A stretch of DNA of 64,000 bases from Lophius americanus (taxonomy: Eukaryota; Chordata; Actinopteri; Lophiiformes; Lophiidae), in assembly GCA_037951165.1 (NCBI GenBank), contig JBBDHG010000112.1, positions 4,218,501 to 4,282,500 of the forward strand, given 5' to 3'. The notes beneath the pieces were generated by a model. It did no database searches. It was not told the DNA's origin and worked only from the letters and a program-made list of their open reading frames with translations. Positions 49,316 to 60,636 of the stretch are shown one piece after another. Position numbers and translations under genes: made by a program. Positions within the stretch are counted from its first letter, which is position 1; each line of letters opens with the position of its first letter.

Positions 49316-49703
49316 TTTGTGCTACAGTAGCTTCTCTGTGGGATCAGACAACAAAAGTAAGCCTTCACACCCCATCACCATCCTTGGTCCATGACCCTGT
49401 GTGTTGGTTCACTGGTTGCCCTTCCTCCATAGACCACTTTTGATAGGCACTAACTACTGACGACTGGGAGCACCCGTCAAGACCTGCAGTTCAGGAACTA
49501 GTTTGACCCAATTATCTAGCCATCACATCAGACCCTTAAACTGAAATCCCTTTTTTGGCTTCCCACTCATCCACTTCGAGGTTAAAATATTAACCTGCTG
49601 CTTATTTTCCCACCCACTGCATGTATGTCAATGTAATGAGATAATAAAGGTTTTTTACTTCTTCTTTCAGAGTTTATAATGATATGGCTGATTATGTATG
49701 TAC
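49316..49703 (-). pseudogene. Tc1-like transposase fossil, part on right of nested insert
   Basis: On the minus strand, bases 49336-49316 read (E)ATVAQ, which is the residue string that should precede the segment at 48830-48795 on the other side of the insert. Further upstream, codons at about 49446-49396 read YQKWSMEEGQPVNQHTG, matching the YQKWS.EGTVVNR..GHGRP helix-turn-helix region of fish Tc1-like transposases. The outer part, down to tataatgatatggctgatt at 49675-49695, resembles the terminal region of the same elements. It lacks an intact frame. Confidence 0.75.
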
Positions 49704-52250
49704 ATGCTTGAATGTAAAAAAAACAATATGCATATGTATGTATTTCTTAGTGATTTGTACCAGTGACACATTCAATCTTGGTCTATGCAGCTTTTCATTA
49801 CCAAAGACCAAACAAAAGCAGTTGGTAAATCCATAACATGCCCTCAACGTCCAATTTATTGATCCATATTTAATTTATTGTAGCCATATACTGAATTCCT
49901 CTGTATCATGTTCAACACTGTGTGCCCAGGTGGGAGATCATTGTCGGACTGGGTTGATGTTTGGGCCTGCTTGGGACTGCTTTGCACAGCTAACCCCAGA
50001 CTGAACATGTGAATTAACTGAAGCGCAGCATCAAAGACATTCAGATGCAAACTTTGCCTCAAGGCCAACAGTTTCTCTTGCATGAATGTCTGCAAACAAC
50101 AACCAACAATGCTGCCAAAAGCCTTTTGTCACTCAGGTCATTAAGTGCCTCCACAGGCATGCATAATCTCTGGTTCAGAACCAAACTTCAAAATTTAAGA
50201 TTTTTTTCTCCCTGCGTTTGACACTTCTGTGTCGGAGTCACACTTATCTCTGGAAAACAGGGATCCATTGAAAAACCTCTTCTTTCTGTTGTTTATTCAG
50301 AGCCCATGGCTGTTGTATTTACCCTGCAGCTTAAACAGGGTCAATGGAATTGCTCTTTTATGCACTTAACTTGCAGACTCAGACAATACATGGCTACTGT
50401 GCCAAAATACTGAGCAAACTTTCTGACTGCAATGCTAAAAGAAAATGTATTATCCAGAAAAGAACAATTACATTAAATGTACTGAATATAATCAGCTTAT
50501 TAATACATATATTTCAATTGTATGGATTTCCTTTATTTAGTTTTAAATACTTAATATATAATCCTTATAAATATATATAGTGTTTGTCTTCAATATGGAG
50601 TGTGCAGAAAATGTGGTTTTGACTTTGATTATCAGCCATAATAGACTAGACATGATTGTTGGTACACCCCCTAAGCGATTCTTTGACTTGCTCTGTATTC
50701 AACAACTGCATCGTGCTGTATTTTAGTTTCTGTATAGCAGTACTGTCCCTTCATACTTCACATTCACTGGCACTGATACCTTCCTCTCTCACTCCCTAAC
50801 ATCCCTTGTGTCACCAAATACGCATATGTCATTATCTGCTGTCTAAAGCTGCCCGTCTGGGTTGCCACATCACTTAGTAAGAAATGTTTTGCACTTGATT
50901 TGAAGTACATTCCATTTCTGATGTATTCTCAGAGCTGAGGCTTGAAGTTGTTTTAAAGCCACCAGGAAGCAATGTGAAGCAGAACGGCATTAAGACCTGA
51001 AACTGAGTGAGAGTACTACAGGAATAATGTGAGGTCATAGCTCCCCCTATTGAGCAAGAAGAGCAGAGGAAACTGCCCAGACGGGAGGGCCGGTGTTTCT
51101 TCTAATACCATCTCAGAGGAATGTCTGCCTAGCTCAGACAGCCATTGGCACTTAAAACACTCCAGGCTTAACAAGTAGGAAATACACACAAGTAAGTAAA
51201 GAGATCTCTATTACCCCGACGTTTTAGAGCGTAGAGAGGAAGGATGCTCATGATGGAAGTAAATGAGGAGATACTCCTCCAAGGGAAGAGAGGGCTTGTT
51301 TGATCCATCAGTGTCATCATCGTCGAGCTGTTCAGGGGAAAGTTCCAAGGCTGTAGAGCATGTGGGGAGGAGATCAGACTGTTTCCATCTTGCTCTGGGC
51401 TTAACATGCCTTTGCCAGGAGTAATTATCTAACCCCCCACCTGCCCGGACTGACTTAGATTAGTAACTCTGTGCATCAAATTCATATGTGCTGATTACAG
51501 CTGCATAACATTTGGGGAAAGAACCTGCAACAGAGAAAACGAGAGTGCCTCTCCGGATTGTAATAATGTGGCACTATCTGACGTTTAGCATTCATCATAT
51601 AGCATTTACAGGAAATTTTGGTAAAGGATAAATACAGGGAGCAGCCATAATGTTTAAATGTGTTGGTAAGGATATGAACGACTATTGCAGAGGATATTCT
51701 TTGTATATCTGTCACAAGGGCCTTCACCAAGACCTTGTAAAGAAAGAAGGAATTTGAACCACATGTCGGATATCCAAGCTTTGTACTTTTATTATTCCTG
51801 AAAGGAGTCTGAGTCAGGTACCCCCGGTTCGTCTCTTCAAACAAAGCAGGAGGTTAGGAGGTTAGGCAGGTTGCCATTAAGCCCCCCTTTATCCTTTTAC
51901 CTTCCCACCAATCTCCCCCAACCCACATTCAATGGAAGAGTAGTGGATCCAGGTTTTGTGCTTGCTTCATCACCTCCATGCCTTTAAGACTCTGGAGACT
52001 TTATCATGTCTCAAGTAACAGGCCATAAGAGAGCCTTAGTCGGGTATTCACTGCAGAATCATAAAAGACTTTGAAAGGAGCTGAAGGGGGGGATCTATGT
52101 TTGCCGCCAACAGCTGACATGGACGTCATCAAATTTTGCCATGAAGTTAGTTAGGATGACTCAACAGGGATCTCCTGATTATAGAACATGGTCAGAAACG
52201 AATCTCATGTAGTTTTGGTTCTTAAACTAGATAAAGGTCTAATGATTTTA
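49704..52250. other. Unique non-coding sequence
   Basis: No gene recognised. The 120-codon minus frame at 51482-51844 has no recognisable domain. A short tandem ggaggttaggaggttagg occurs near 51850. Confidence 0.4.
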
Positions 52251-52707
52251 TCTTGGATATTATGGAACTGCATCGCAGCGATGACTTAAAACCGTGCCAT
52301 GGATCCTTTTCAAATTTTAGACACACATAGACATGAGAGCGAGGAGGAACTGGGAAGTTTGGATGCATATTTCTGACACTATGGCGAGCTTTATCTCCAA
52401 TATTGTCAGTCGATAATTTCTCAACTGTTGGTCCGATTTAGACCAAATTCAGTACATATGAATCGACTCAAGGATATCTATTGTGCATATATCATATTTT
52501 ACCTATATTTTAATCTCATTATTCATCATTTACTCAATTTAGAGCGCTTTTTTCCTTTTAATAAAATACTGAGAAAATTCATATTCACATATTCATATTC
52601 ACATTTAATTTGAGGGGTTCAATCAGGGGGATTGCCTGTACAACAAAGGGGAGTCAGGACTTTTGGGGAGTGTACCCTTTCTGTCGGGGACGACAGCATA
52701 GGTCTAG
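52251..52707 (+). mobile_element. Rolling-circle-like family, copy 11 (best 3' end)
   Basis: It starts around TCTTGGATATTATGGAACTG, with the first bases of the 5' inverted repeat eroded (tgatttta precedes). It then runs through catggatccttttcaaattt, gaggaactgggaag, the first module in decayed form (gacactatggcgagcttta), aatttctcaactgttggtcc, gatttagaccaaattcagta, catatgaatcgactcaagga, catattttacctat, the second module eroded, and caatcagggggattgcctgt. The 3' end shows ggacttttggggag, then the exact 6-bp hairpin ctgtcg-ggga-cgacag at 52681-52696, then cataggt and CTAG at 52704-52707, followed by TTT. This is the clearest copy for the hairpin plus CTAG|T signature. Confidence 0.82.
52577..52604. 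repeat. Perfect 14-bp tandem duplication
   Basis: The unit attcatattcacat is present twice back to back inside copy 11. Other copies do not share it, so it is private to this locus. Confidence 0.88.
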
Positions 52708-55700
52708 TTTCTAATATGGACACTATGGATTTATACATGAAGTAAAAAAAACAGTCCAACTCCAGAGGGCTCGAACTTGCTCAGACCCCATGAGAAGCGC
52801 AGATAACAATATGGATCTGAAGACGATACGGAAAACCTCGGCCAGTCAAGCTGTGATGAGCATCAAATATCTACGGTAGTGAAAAATTCAGTTTCACAGT
52901 TAAGCGTCTGAGAGGGCTGGATGATGTCCTGCTGGGCGTGACAGATTGGCACTGACATTATGGATGTAAAGAGATGTAATTGAGAAACTACACAATTTCA
53001 GGAGAATATTAGATATACACCCAATGTGTGCAAAAACAGTAATATGAACAGAAAATACAGTGAGGAACCAGTCGCAGCTGATTAAAATCAGCCACTCACC
53101 AGTTATTCCAGCAGAACTAGAAAGGAAATATTTCTAGGGCGTTACATCAATACATGAGAGAGAAATAGGGGAGAGTTTTCTATGAGGGGAACAGAATTTA
53201 TAGCTCTTAGGCTTCATCTGTGTGCTGCAGCAGTAGCTGTAAATCTGCCGATTGATCAAACTGCAGAGCCAAAGGGATCCAGAGCCTTATCTCAGAATAA
53301 GGGCTCAGCAAAGTTGAACACTCACTGTTGCCGTGAGTGATGGCGGTGGCTATCTGGCTTTCACCTGGATCCTCCGCTTACAAACACAAATATGCACCGA
53401 GCGCCCATACCAGCATAATCTCCCACTTCCAAGCACCAAAGATATACCCTCTCATAAACCCAAGGAAAAGGAGGAATGTGAGACTGATAAGAGTGAGAGA
53501 GATGCTTTGTGCTCTCGGTGGAGACACCCGTGCACCGATGTCTTCCTCCTGTTTGTGGTTTTCCACAGGAGTTCTTCCCTGCAGCACAACACCAATTCAT
53601 TACAACCTCTGCAGGTAAACAGTGACCTTCTTCTTGGTCAAATCCATACTTTTCTCATCAGCCTACCATCCACATCTGCCAAAAGACACTAAACCATCCT
53701 CTCAACCGTGAGTGTTGTGGCAGGGGGTTGGGGGGGGCGGCACATTTATTGGACATCCACAGCCGGGAGGCTGAATAGACAGGCGGACCTGCAAGATGCA
53801 GGGAGGGCATCTCTCTTGTTTATAGCTGCCCCTGCTTTCAGTAATACAGAGGGTGCTTATCCGACTGATGGGGGATGTTAGACGAGGGCATATGAATGAA
53901 GAAATCTGCAGCTTCCTGTCCTCACACTGACACTACTCCTGCTCCGTTGTGTTCTTTGACTTTATGTTTTGAAAGTTTAGGATGAAGTGGATGGTTATGA
54001 AGGTTTAGACACTGTGCATTTCCAATTTTAAAACATGGAGCACACAATGACACATGATGATGATAATATGTCTCCCACTGTCTCCTCTGATAATGCCGTG
54101 TCAAATTATGAAAAGGAAGTTGATTCACAATGTTCAACTCCTGCTTTCGCTATACAAACCAGCATTTAAATAAAATAGAACTCTCAATATTGTTTCCTTG
54201 AGCAAGAGAACTTCAGATGCTACTCATATTTATTAGGTATCGTCTTTATCAGAACTCCAGCACTCCTTTTCCTGGATCTTAATTACTTGTGTGCTGTTAT
54301 TTTGTTTGCCTTATCATGCAGCTCTGTAACAGAAAAAAAATGGCAAATGGAATTCCTGCTTTTCAATTTTCCTTTTCCATTTCTCCTTACCTACAGTGTA
54401 ATACTGATTTAACTATGGTTCTTAAACATGTTACAACACATCTCGCTCCTGGGGCTTGTAAAATGTCAAACTTTACAAGACACAGTAGACACGATCCTAA
54501 TTAGGATGTCAAATAGGTTAACTAATTATGATAGTTATAGTCAAAATAACAAAAAAACAAACAACAGTAATAGTTGAAACACTCAATCTGCTGTTTGCAC
54601 ATGTGTGTTTTTAGACAATCATAACACCATTTCTATTATCTTACTCATTTATATGTGTCCAGAATTATTATAATAGTCATTTATGCTACAATATACCATT
54701 GACTGATATTTTCATTTAATCCTGATTAATTATACTATTATGTTACCATACTATAGGGATATAAGTCATATTTTCAGCGCACATTCTCACATCACCTACT
54801 GTAATTCACAGCCTGCTGTCACAGATTATTTAGGGTTTCGTTCTCTCTGTCCATGAGCAGCGTACATGAACACCCACAGTGGTCCTCGCTCACAGCGTCC
54901 TCTCTGAATCAGCGTGGTCCTAGAAGGCTGACACTTGCCTTACTTGTGGTTGAGCGGTGACTAAAACTCTTTCCAGATGCTTCGCTGCAAGAAATGGAGA
55001 GGCGTTTGTATCGAGCGAGAGAAAGTGAGCGAGGGAGAAACCAAAAGGGAGAGGATGAGCTCACTTTTCATTTGTGTTGGCTATAAATACAGAACACATG
55101 CGGGTCATCCATTTGATTTTCTTTCTATTTCCACATAGACATAAATCAGAGTAAGCCAATGTCTGCACAGGTACGTACGCACCCTGAGCAGAAGAGAGGG
55201 CTGGGTGGAGGGGGAGGGTATTGGAGAACCCAGGCCTGGATTCTCTGACAGATAAGCATTTATGGGGTTTTCCATTCCATCTCTCTAAAAGGCGATCTAC
55301 TGGGAGCACGCACACTCCAACACTTAATATTTCTCCCAGGATATTTTCTGATTTCTCTTTAGCACATTACCTGGACAGAGACAGAGCAGACATGACACAC
55401 TTGGACTTCTGCGTGGGTGCAATTATGACCTGAGAGGGTCGTTTAGATGAATGTGCATATAGTCTGCAGCCTTCTCAGAAAGTGTAACACATCTATTCTT
55501 CTCAAACTTCAGTTACAGGCATTCAAGAGATGTGGGGGCCATCTGTCAGGATAGAAAAGTCATTCATTTCAGACTGAAGAAAGTTGAATTCCAGGAAACG
55601 TCAAAGGTGGGGAAAAAAAACACCATTCAGTGAAGATCTGTGGACAGATTTTCACTTGTGTTGGTCGGGCTTGAGGTCCATAATCTGCGGTGAGCGAGAG

Positions 55701-56619
55701 TCCATTTAATATACTGAACACACATCCCCATTACTTCTCTCTCTTTTGAATCTTCCCTTCTGTGTGTCCTTTAATTTTCTTCTGTTCAAAGGAATATTTT
55801 GTGAACCATTTGTTAAATCACACACTGCGTTGCCATGGATTGTTGTTGGCAAGGTTTTGGGGCGAAAAGAAGGGAAAGAACAGAAAATAAACAGAGCATT
55901 ACTGAAGGTGGAATATTATGACTGATGGCATTCTGGCCTGTTTATGTTACTCTTCGGGTGGTATCTTTGAAACTGTTATTTCTTGGCCGGTTGGTCTTTC
56001 CACTGTTCTTATACAAGAGACGGTAACTTCCTTACACTTGCTTTTATACTGTCCTTTTCTCAGGTTGAGACAGAAATTAAAAAAAAGACAAAACGAGGAA
56101 AAAGAAGGGAAGTCATTTCTCTGGCTACGGCCTATTAATGATCAAAGTCTCACTGATTTGTACATTCCAGTGCAAGGTAAAATGCAGTCTTTCAGCACAA
56201 TGGAGGTGGACAAGATAGACTGGCCCTCATTAAAAGAATGTAATTATAAATGAACTAGCGTTAAGGCATGCACGCATACTCAGTTGTTTTTATTTGTCCT
56301 GCAGTGAGAGAGATTCTATTTCTCTGCTTCTCACGCATATTTGGTGTTCCATTAGCAACTCCTGGGTGACTCTATAAACGTCAAAAAGCATTATTTTTTT
56401 TACACTTATTAGGTCTCAGTAGCTACCGATAACGTTATTATAGTCATTATACCTAAGGTAAAACCTAAGAAAAAGAATCAGATTTAAATTAAAAATCTCC
56501 TATATTCTGCACATGGTGGAATATAAAATCTTTCTGACTGAGGCTAATTGTTCTGTCTGGGGAATTGAAAAATCAGCATCACTGTTTTGCCCAAATTTAA
56601 TGTCTTGACTCAGTTACAT
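52708..56619. other. Unique non-coding sequence
   Basis: No gene recognised. Frames of 119 codons (53333-53692, plus) and 111 codons (55918-56253, plus) have no recognisable domain. The stretch 54500-54780 is very AT-rich. Confidence 0.4.
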
Positions 56620-57210
56620 TGTCAGGATCGTCCCTCTTCTCCCTCGTGTTTGTCTTCAGGTGTGTCTCTAGGGCATGGCTGTCTGGTCTGGTCTGTGGTT
56701 CGCTCCTTCCTGCCTCCTCACATGCTGATCCCCTGCAAACAACGTCAGCTACACCTGTTTCCTGCAGTATATAAGCCCCGGTCATCCATCCAGTATTCGT
56801 CGTTTCGCCCGTTACACACAGTTGTAACAGGACTTGACATTGGATGAAAAGTTTGATGAGAATCTCTTGTAACTCTGTTTGTTTGCCTGACCCGAGCCAT
56901 CTTTTCCTCTGCCAAACTCTGTGATTCATCCTGAGGATCTGTCTGTCACCGTGAGTTGGTCAACCTCTGATTTCATACCTGCCTTTCCTGCTTTCGGCCC
57001 TCTCAACCTCCAAGTCTTCTGGGATTTTGGTTTAGTTAATCAACACCAGTTTGATTTGGATTTGGATCAAATTGCCCTTTGTTAGTTAGTTTGTTTTCCT
57101 GACGGGACTGAGTCCAGAACATATTTTTGAAATATTTAACCAATCCTGGTTTATCCGGACAGGACCCATCTGGCTATGATCGGTCATGCTCACACCCCGT
57201 CATGCAGACA
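56620..57210 (+). mobile_element. Possible solo LTR of a retrotransposon
   Basis: The segment starts TGTCAGGATCGTCCCTCTTC. It has a pyrimidine-rich first part, then acacctgtttcctgcagtat and a TATA-box-like tatataagccc at 56768-56778, followed by CT- and GT-rich sequence with phrases such as gtcaacctctgatttcatac and ctgcctttcctgctttc. This layout is typical of fish Ty3/gypsy LTRs. No internal coding region, primer-binding site or clear 4-6-bp target duplication was found, and the 3' boundary near 57180-57210 is uncertain. A promoter-containing unique sequence is the alternative. Confidence 0.42.
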
Positions 57211-60200
57211 TGTCACAAGAGGGGACGACACATTTTGATCTAATGAAGATAGAGGTAGGGCGGCATGGGACGGCATGGGATACGTGAACAGACGTTAGGT
57301 CCATCCACGTATATCCGTCTTTACACGTACAGTGATTTTTCAATTACCTGCTATGCTCCGCCATGTGCAGTCTGGCCCCTCCCCATCTCCAACCTCTGAC
57401 GGCGGCATTCCTTTCTGCAGGAGGAAACTTGTCTGCTCACAAACTAGAGGGGCGCACACTCGGACGAACTTCATTTATCTACATGTTGACATTATAATTA
57501 ACATGACCAGCAACATCAGTGATAGGAAACCGATCAGCGATGTCACTATTCAGATTTTATTTTAAATTGATGCGTGGGCCATGCCGCACTGGGCAACCGC
57601 CCATGACACCAATAGTTAAATCCGCCACGGAACAAGACCCGGAGACATTTTTTCCGCTCGCGGTACTGCCTCCCAAAACCCCTTTATATAAATGCTGGAT
57701 TAGCAATGACTTCAATCACTGTTGTATGTAACATGTTCAAATACAAACTCACCCAAAAGCAGCAGAAACCAGATTACACATGCCACACATAATCCTAATT
57801 TGTTCTGTCGTGGTTATCTCAGAGTTGTCAGATATCAGCGTGAGATTATTGGAACATGTCAGAATAGGTGTGGGGGGTGAGTGACAGGCTTGTTGTTCTC
57901 ACAAGTGGAGCTGTCACACATGAGCCTGAAGTGATATTAGCGTCACGATGGAGGCCAAAGCACTGATGCGTTTTTTGCCCCGAGGTGAAGCTCTTTCACG
58001 TAGTTACAGTAAATTACCATAGTGACCCAAATGTTTACATCCCTCTTTAACAATGACGCAGCGTTTTTGGCTGTGCAGGAGTTTACACAAAATGTGCTAT
58101 AATGCATTTCTAAAGTATACATGTTGAAGGTTTGTACAGGCCTTGATGGCTTTCGGCAGTAGCTGAGAATAGTTTGAGCTCCTTTAGCAGGGAGTGAAGC
58201 CAAAAATAGAAGTTTGTTTAATAAAATTAATATCGGACTAATACATACCAGGTTTCATATTTTCTCATTCGTCTGTGTTGAATGTATCCCTGCGATTTCC
58301 TGAGAGAAAAATTCATTGAAATCAGCCAGATGGCTCTGAGGTTACCTCCCTGTTCTCTCGCTCCCAAACCCTCCCCTCAGCTGCCCGCGCTCCCTCTCTG
58401 CTCTCTTTCAAATGTCACTTTGTTTGATACACAGGGGTGAGGGCCAGTGAGGAACGCAGACAGAAATTTGGCCTGCTGAGTTGCTTGCTTTATCATAGAA
58501 TACTTTAAATCCAAAAACTCTCCCTGAATGAAAACATGGCAGACTCCCCCAGATCCCCTCTTTCTGGATGTGGTTTGCCAGTTAATTCCAGTAAGTAGTT
58601 CATGGAGGCCTGGAACCGCTGGGACATACGGTTTCAGAGCACATATTTGAGAGCACATATTTTTGCAAAGCACCGGCATACTGTGCAAACTACTTTACAT
58701 TTAGTAAACTAACTGAAATGGTTTGCACATCATTTGGACAAAGACTGTTGTAGTTCAGTCCTGCCTACGGGAGCAGATGAGGTAAACAGCAGTTTGTTGC
58801 CATGTATTGTTTGTAATTGAATCCTTCCTCATCTCTCTATGAAGCCATTAATCATTATCTAATTGAGTCATAGACCAGTAATTACTTATGATTGGGAGCC
58901 AGGCGGCGGGCGTGATTCCCTTTGATTCAACATTCGTTAACAGCAGCAGGGAAACCATTGGAAATACATCCACAGCGCCCCCTGGCTCACTGCGCCTTTT
59001 GCACATCGGTCTCTTTGACCACATGGGGATCGGTGGACAAAATACCGACAGGGACCATTATAAAATACAAATCAAGCATACCTATGTAAGTTCAGGGAAT
59101 CGGATATATTAGTAAAATACTTGCCTTCATTTCAACCAATATGATGAAAATAAATAAAATGTAATCATCATTCATGCAAGATTGGTGGCCACAATTTATA
59201 CGAGAAAGACTTCTCCTTTCTGCAGTTAATTAAAGTAAGCATAGAAGAAACCTTATCATGGCCCAATACATTCTGAGGATGGAATTAAAACAACTTCATC
59301 CTCTCAGCTATCTTTTGCTATATGCTATATGTCTTCTATTCAGTTTTTGCAAGATTGCAACAAGCCGTCCTGGTTGAATTAAAAGAAAAATATATTTGTC
59401 TCTCTTCCTTAAAATGACGCTTCGGATATGGATGGATAGGACATTAAAGCAACACATAGGTACATAGGTGAACATGAAATTTTTTTTCATGACAAATATG
59501 TTGTATATGGACATATTGACTTTCTGTCCATTTACTCAAGTACTGTACATAAGTATGCATTTGGAGTATTTGTAATCCAGCTGATTATTTCCATTACATA
59601 CCAGGGAAGTATGCATTTTATACTCCACTACAGTTGTCTCACAGCTGTAGTCACTTTTCAGATTACATTTGTCAAACCCTCCAGCGGAGACCATATACCT
59701 CCTGAAGTGGTGGCTCTGAATCTTTGTGAGTCTTCACGACTTCTGAAAATTCCCCTTCTCCTTGAGCTTAATAACTTATGTCAAATCAGAATCTTTGAAT
59801 CATCATGGGAAATGGATTGTCACCAAGGTGAAACCCGGTTAATGGTTTGAAATGACATTTAGAGAGGCATGGTTCTCACAGGAAATACGTTCTATAAACG
59901 GGTACATCACATTAACTGCTCAACGTGTCTGAAGTAGTTACAATTACCTCAACCTTCAACATTTTCAGCCATAGAACTCAACAGAGGCACATTAGTGAAG
60001 CAGGGATATTAATAAGAAGTCATTTAAGAGCAAAACATTTAGAGGGACCGTTTTACCACACAGTAGTGATTAGTTTTGATTTAACTAAATTTTGCTTATA
60101 ATATTTACATACCTTAAGTACGTTTTTAAATGTAGGACTTTACTTGAAGTGCCGTATTTTGCAGCGTGGTGTTGAATCCTCTGAGTACATCATCCACCGC

Positions 60201-60590
60201 ACTAACAAAATATTATACTTCACAGCTTCAGCCAGAGTCCAAACTCTGCATAGAGCAGATGTCAAGATAGAGTGGACCTTCAGGGAAAGATCCGGAAGGC
60301 TGCTTCCACGTGTGAGCTATAAAAATGTTTGTACATTTATTTTAACACATAAACAAAACTTATGTCTTGTCCTTCAAAAAAATGCATGTATCATACAAAA
60401 AATAAATATTTCTTGTTTTATGGAAATTGCCTCATCTTTTTGGAATTAAGAACAATAAACTTGGGGGAAAAGCAACACATACATCTAGAGAGGCAAACAC
60501 ATAAACTGGAAGTTGACCCGGTGAGTGCTGCTCGCATATATAAAGGTGATTATCCACATTGTGGCGAATTGAGGCCTCAGTTCAACGAGT
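57211..60590. other. Unique non-coding sequence
   Basis: No gene recognised. A 10-base tandem (ggcatgggac, ggcatgggat) lies near 57262-57281. The stretches 57320-57700 and 58790-58990 have a balanced, undecayed look. The latter carries TAATTGA, TAATTAC and TTAAT cores and is a candidate conserved non-coding element. Frames of 101-103 codons here have no recognisable domain. Confidence 0.4.
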
Positions 60591-60636
60591 TTGTGTGTGT
60601 GTGTGTGTGTTCGTGTGTGTGTGTGTGTGTGTGTAT
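60591..60636. repeat. (GT)n microsatellite
   Basis: GT repeats with a single TTC interruption. The Cys-Val run in the overlapping 127-codon frame comes from it. Confidence 0.95.

Noticed and set aside
51040..51065. Minus-strand copy of the rolling-circle-like family
   Set aside because: Only agctccccctattgagc resembles the module, and no neighbouring block of the family is present.
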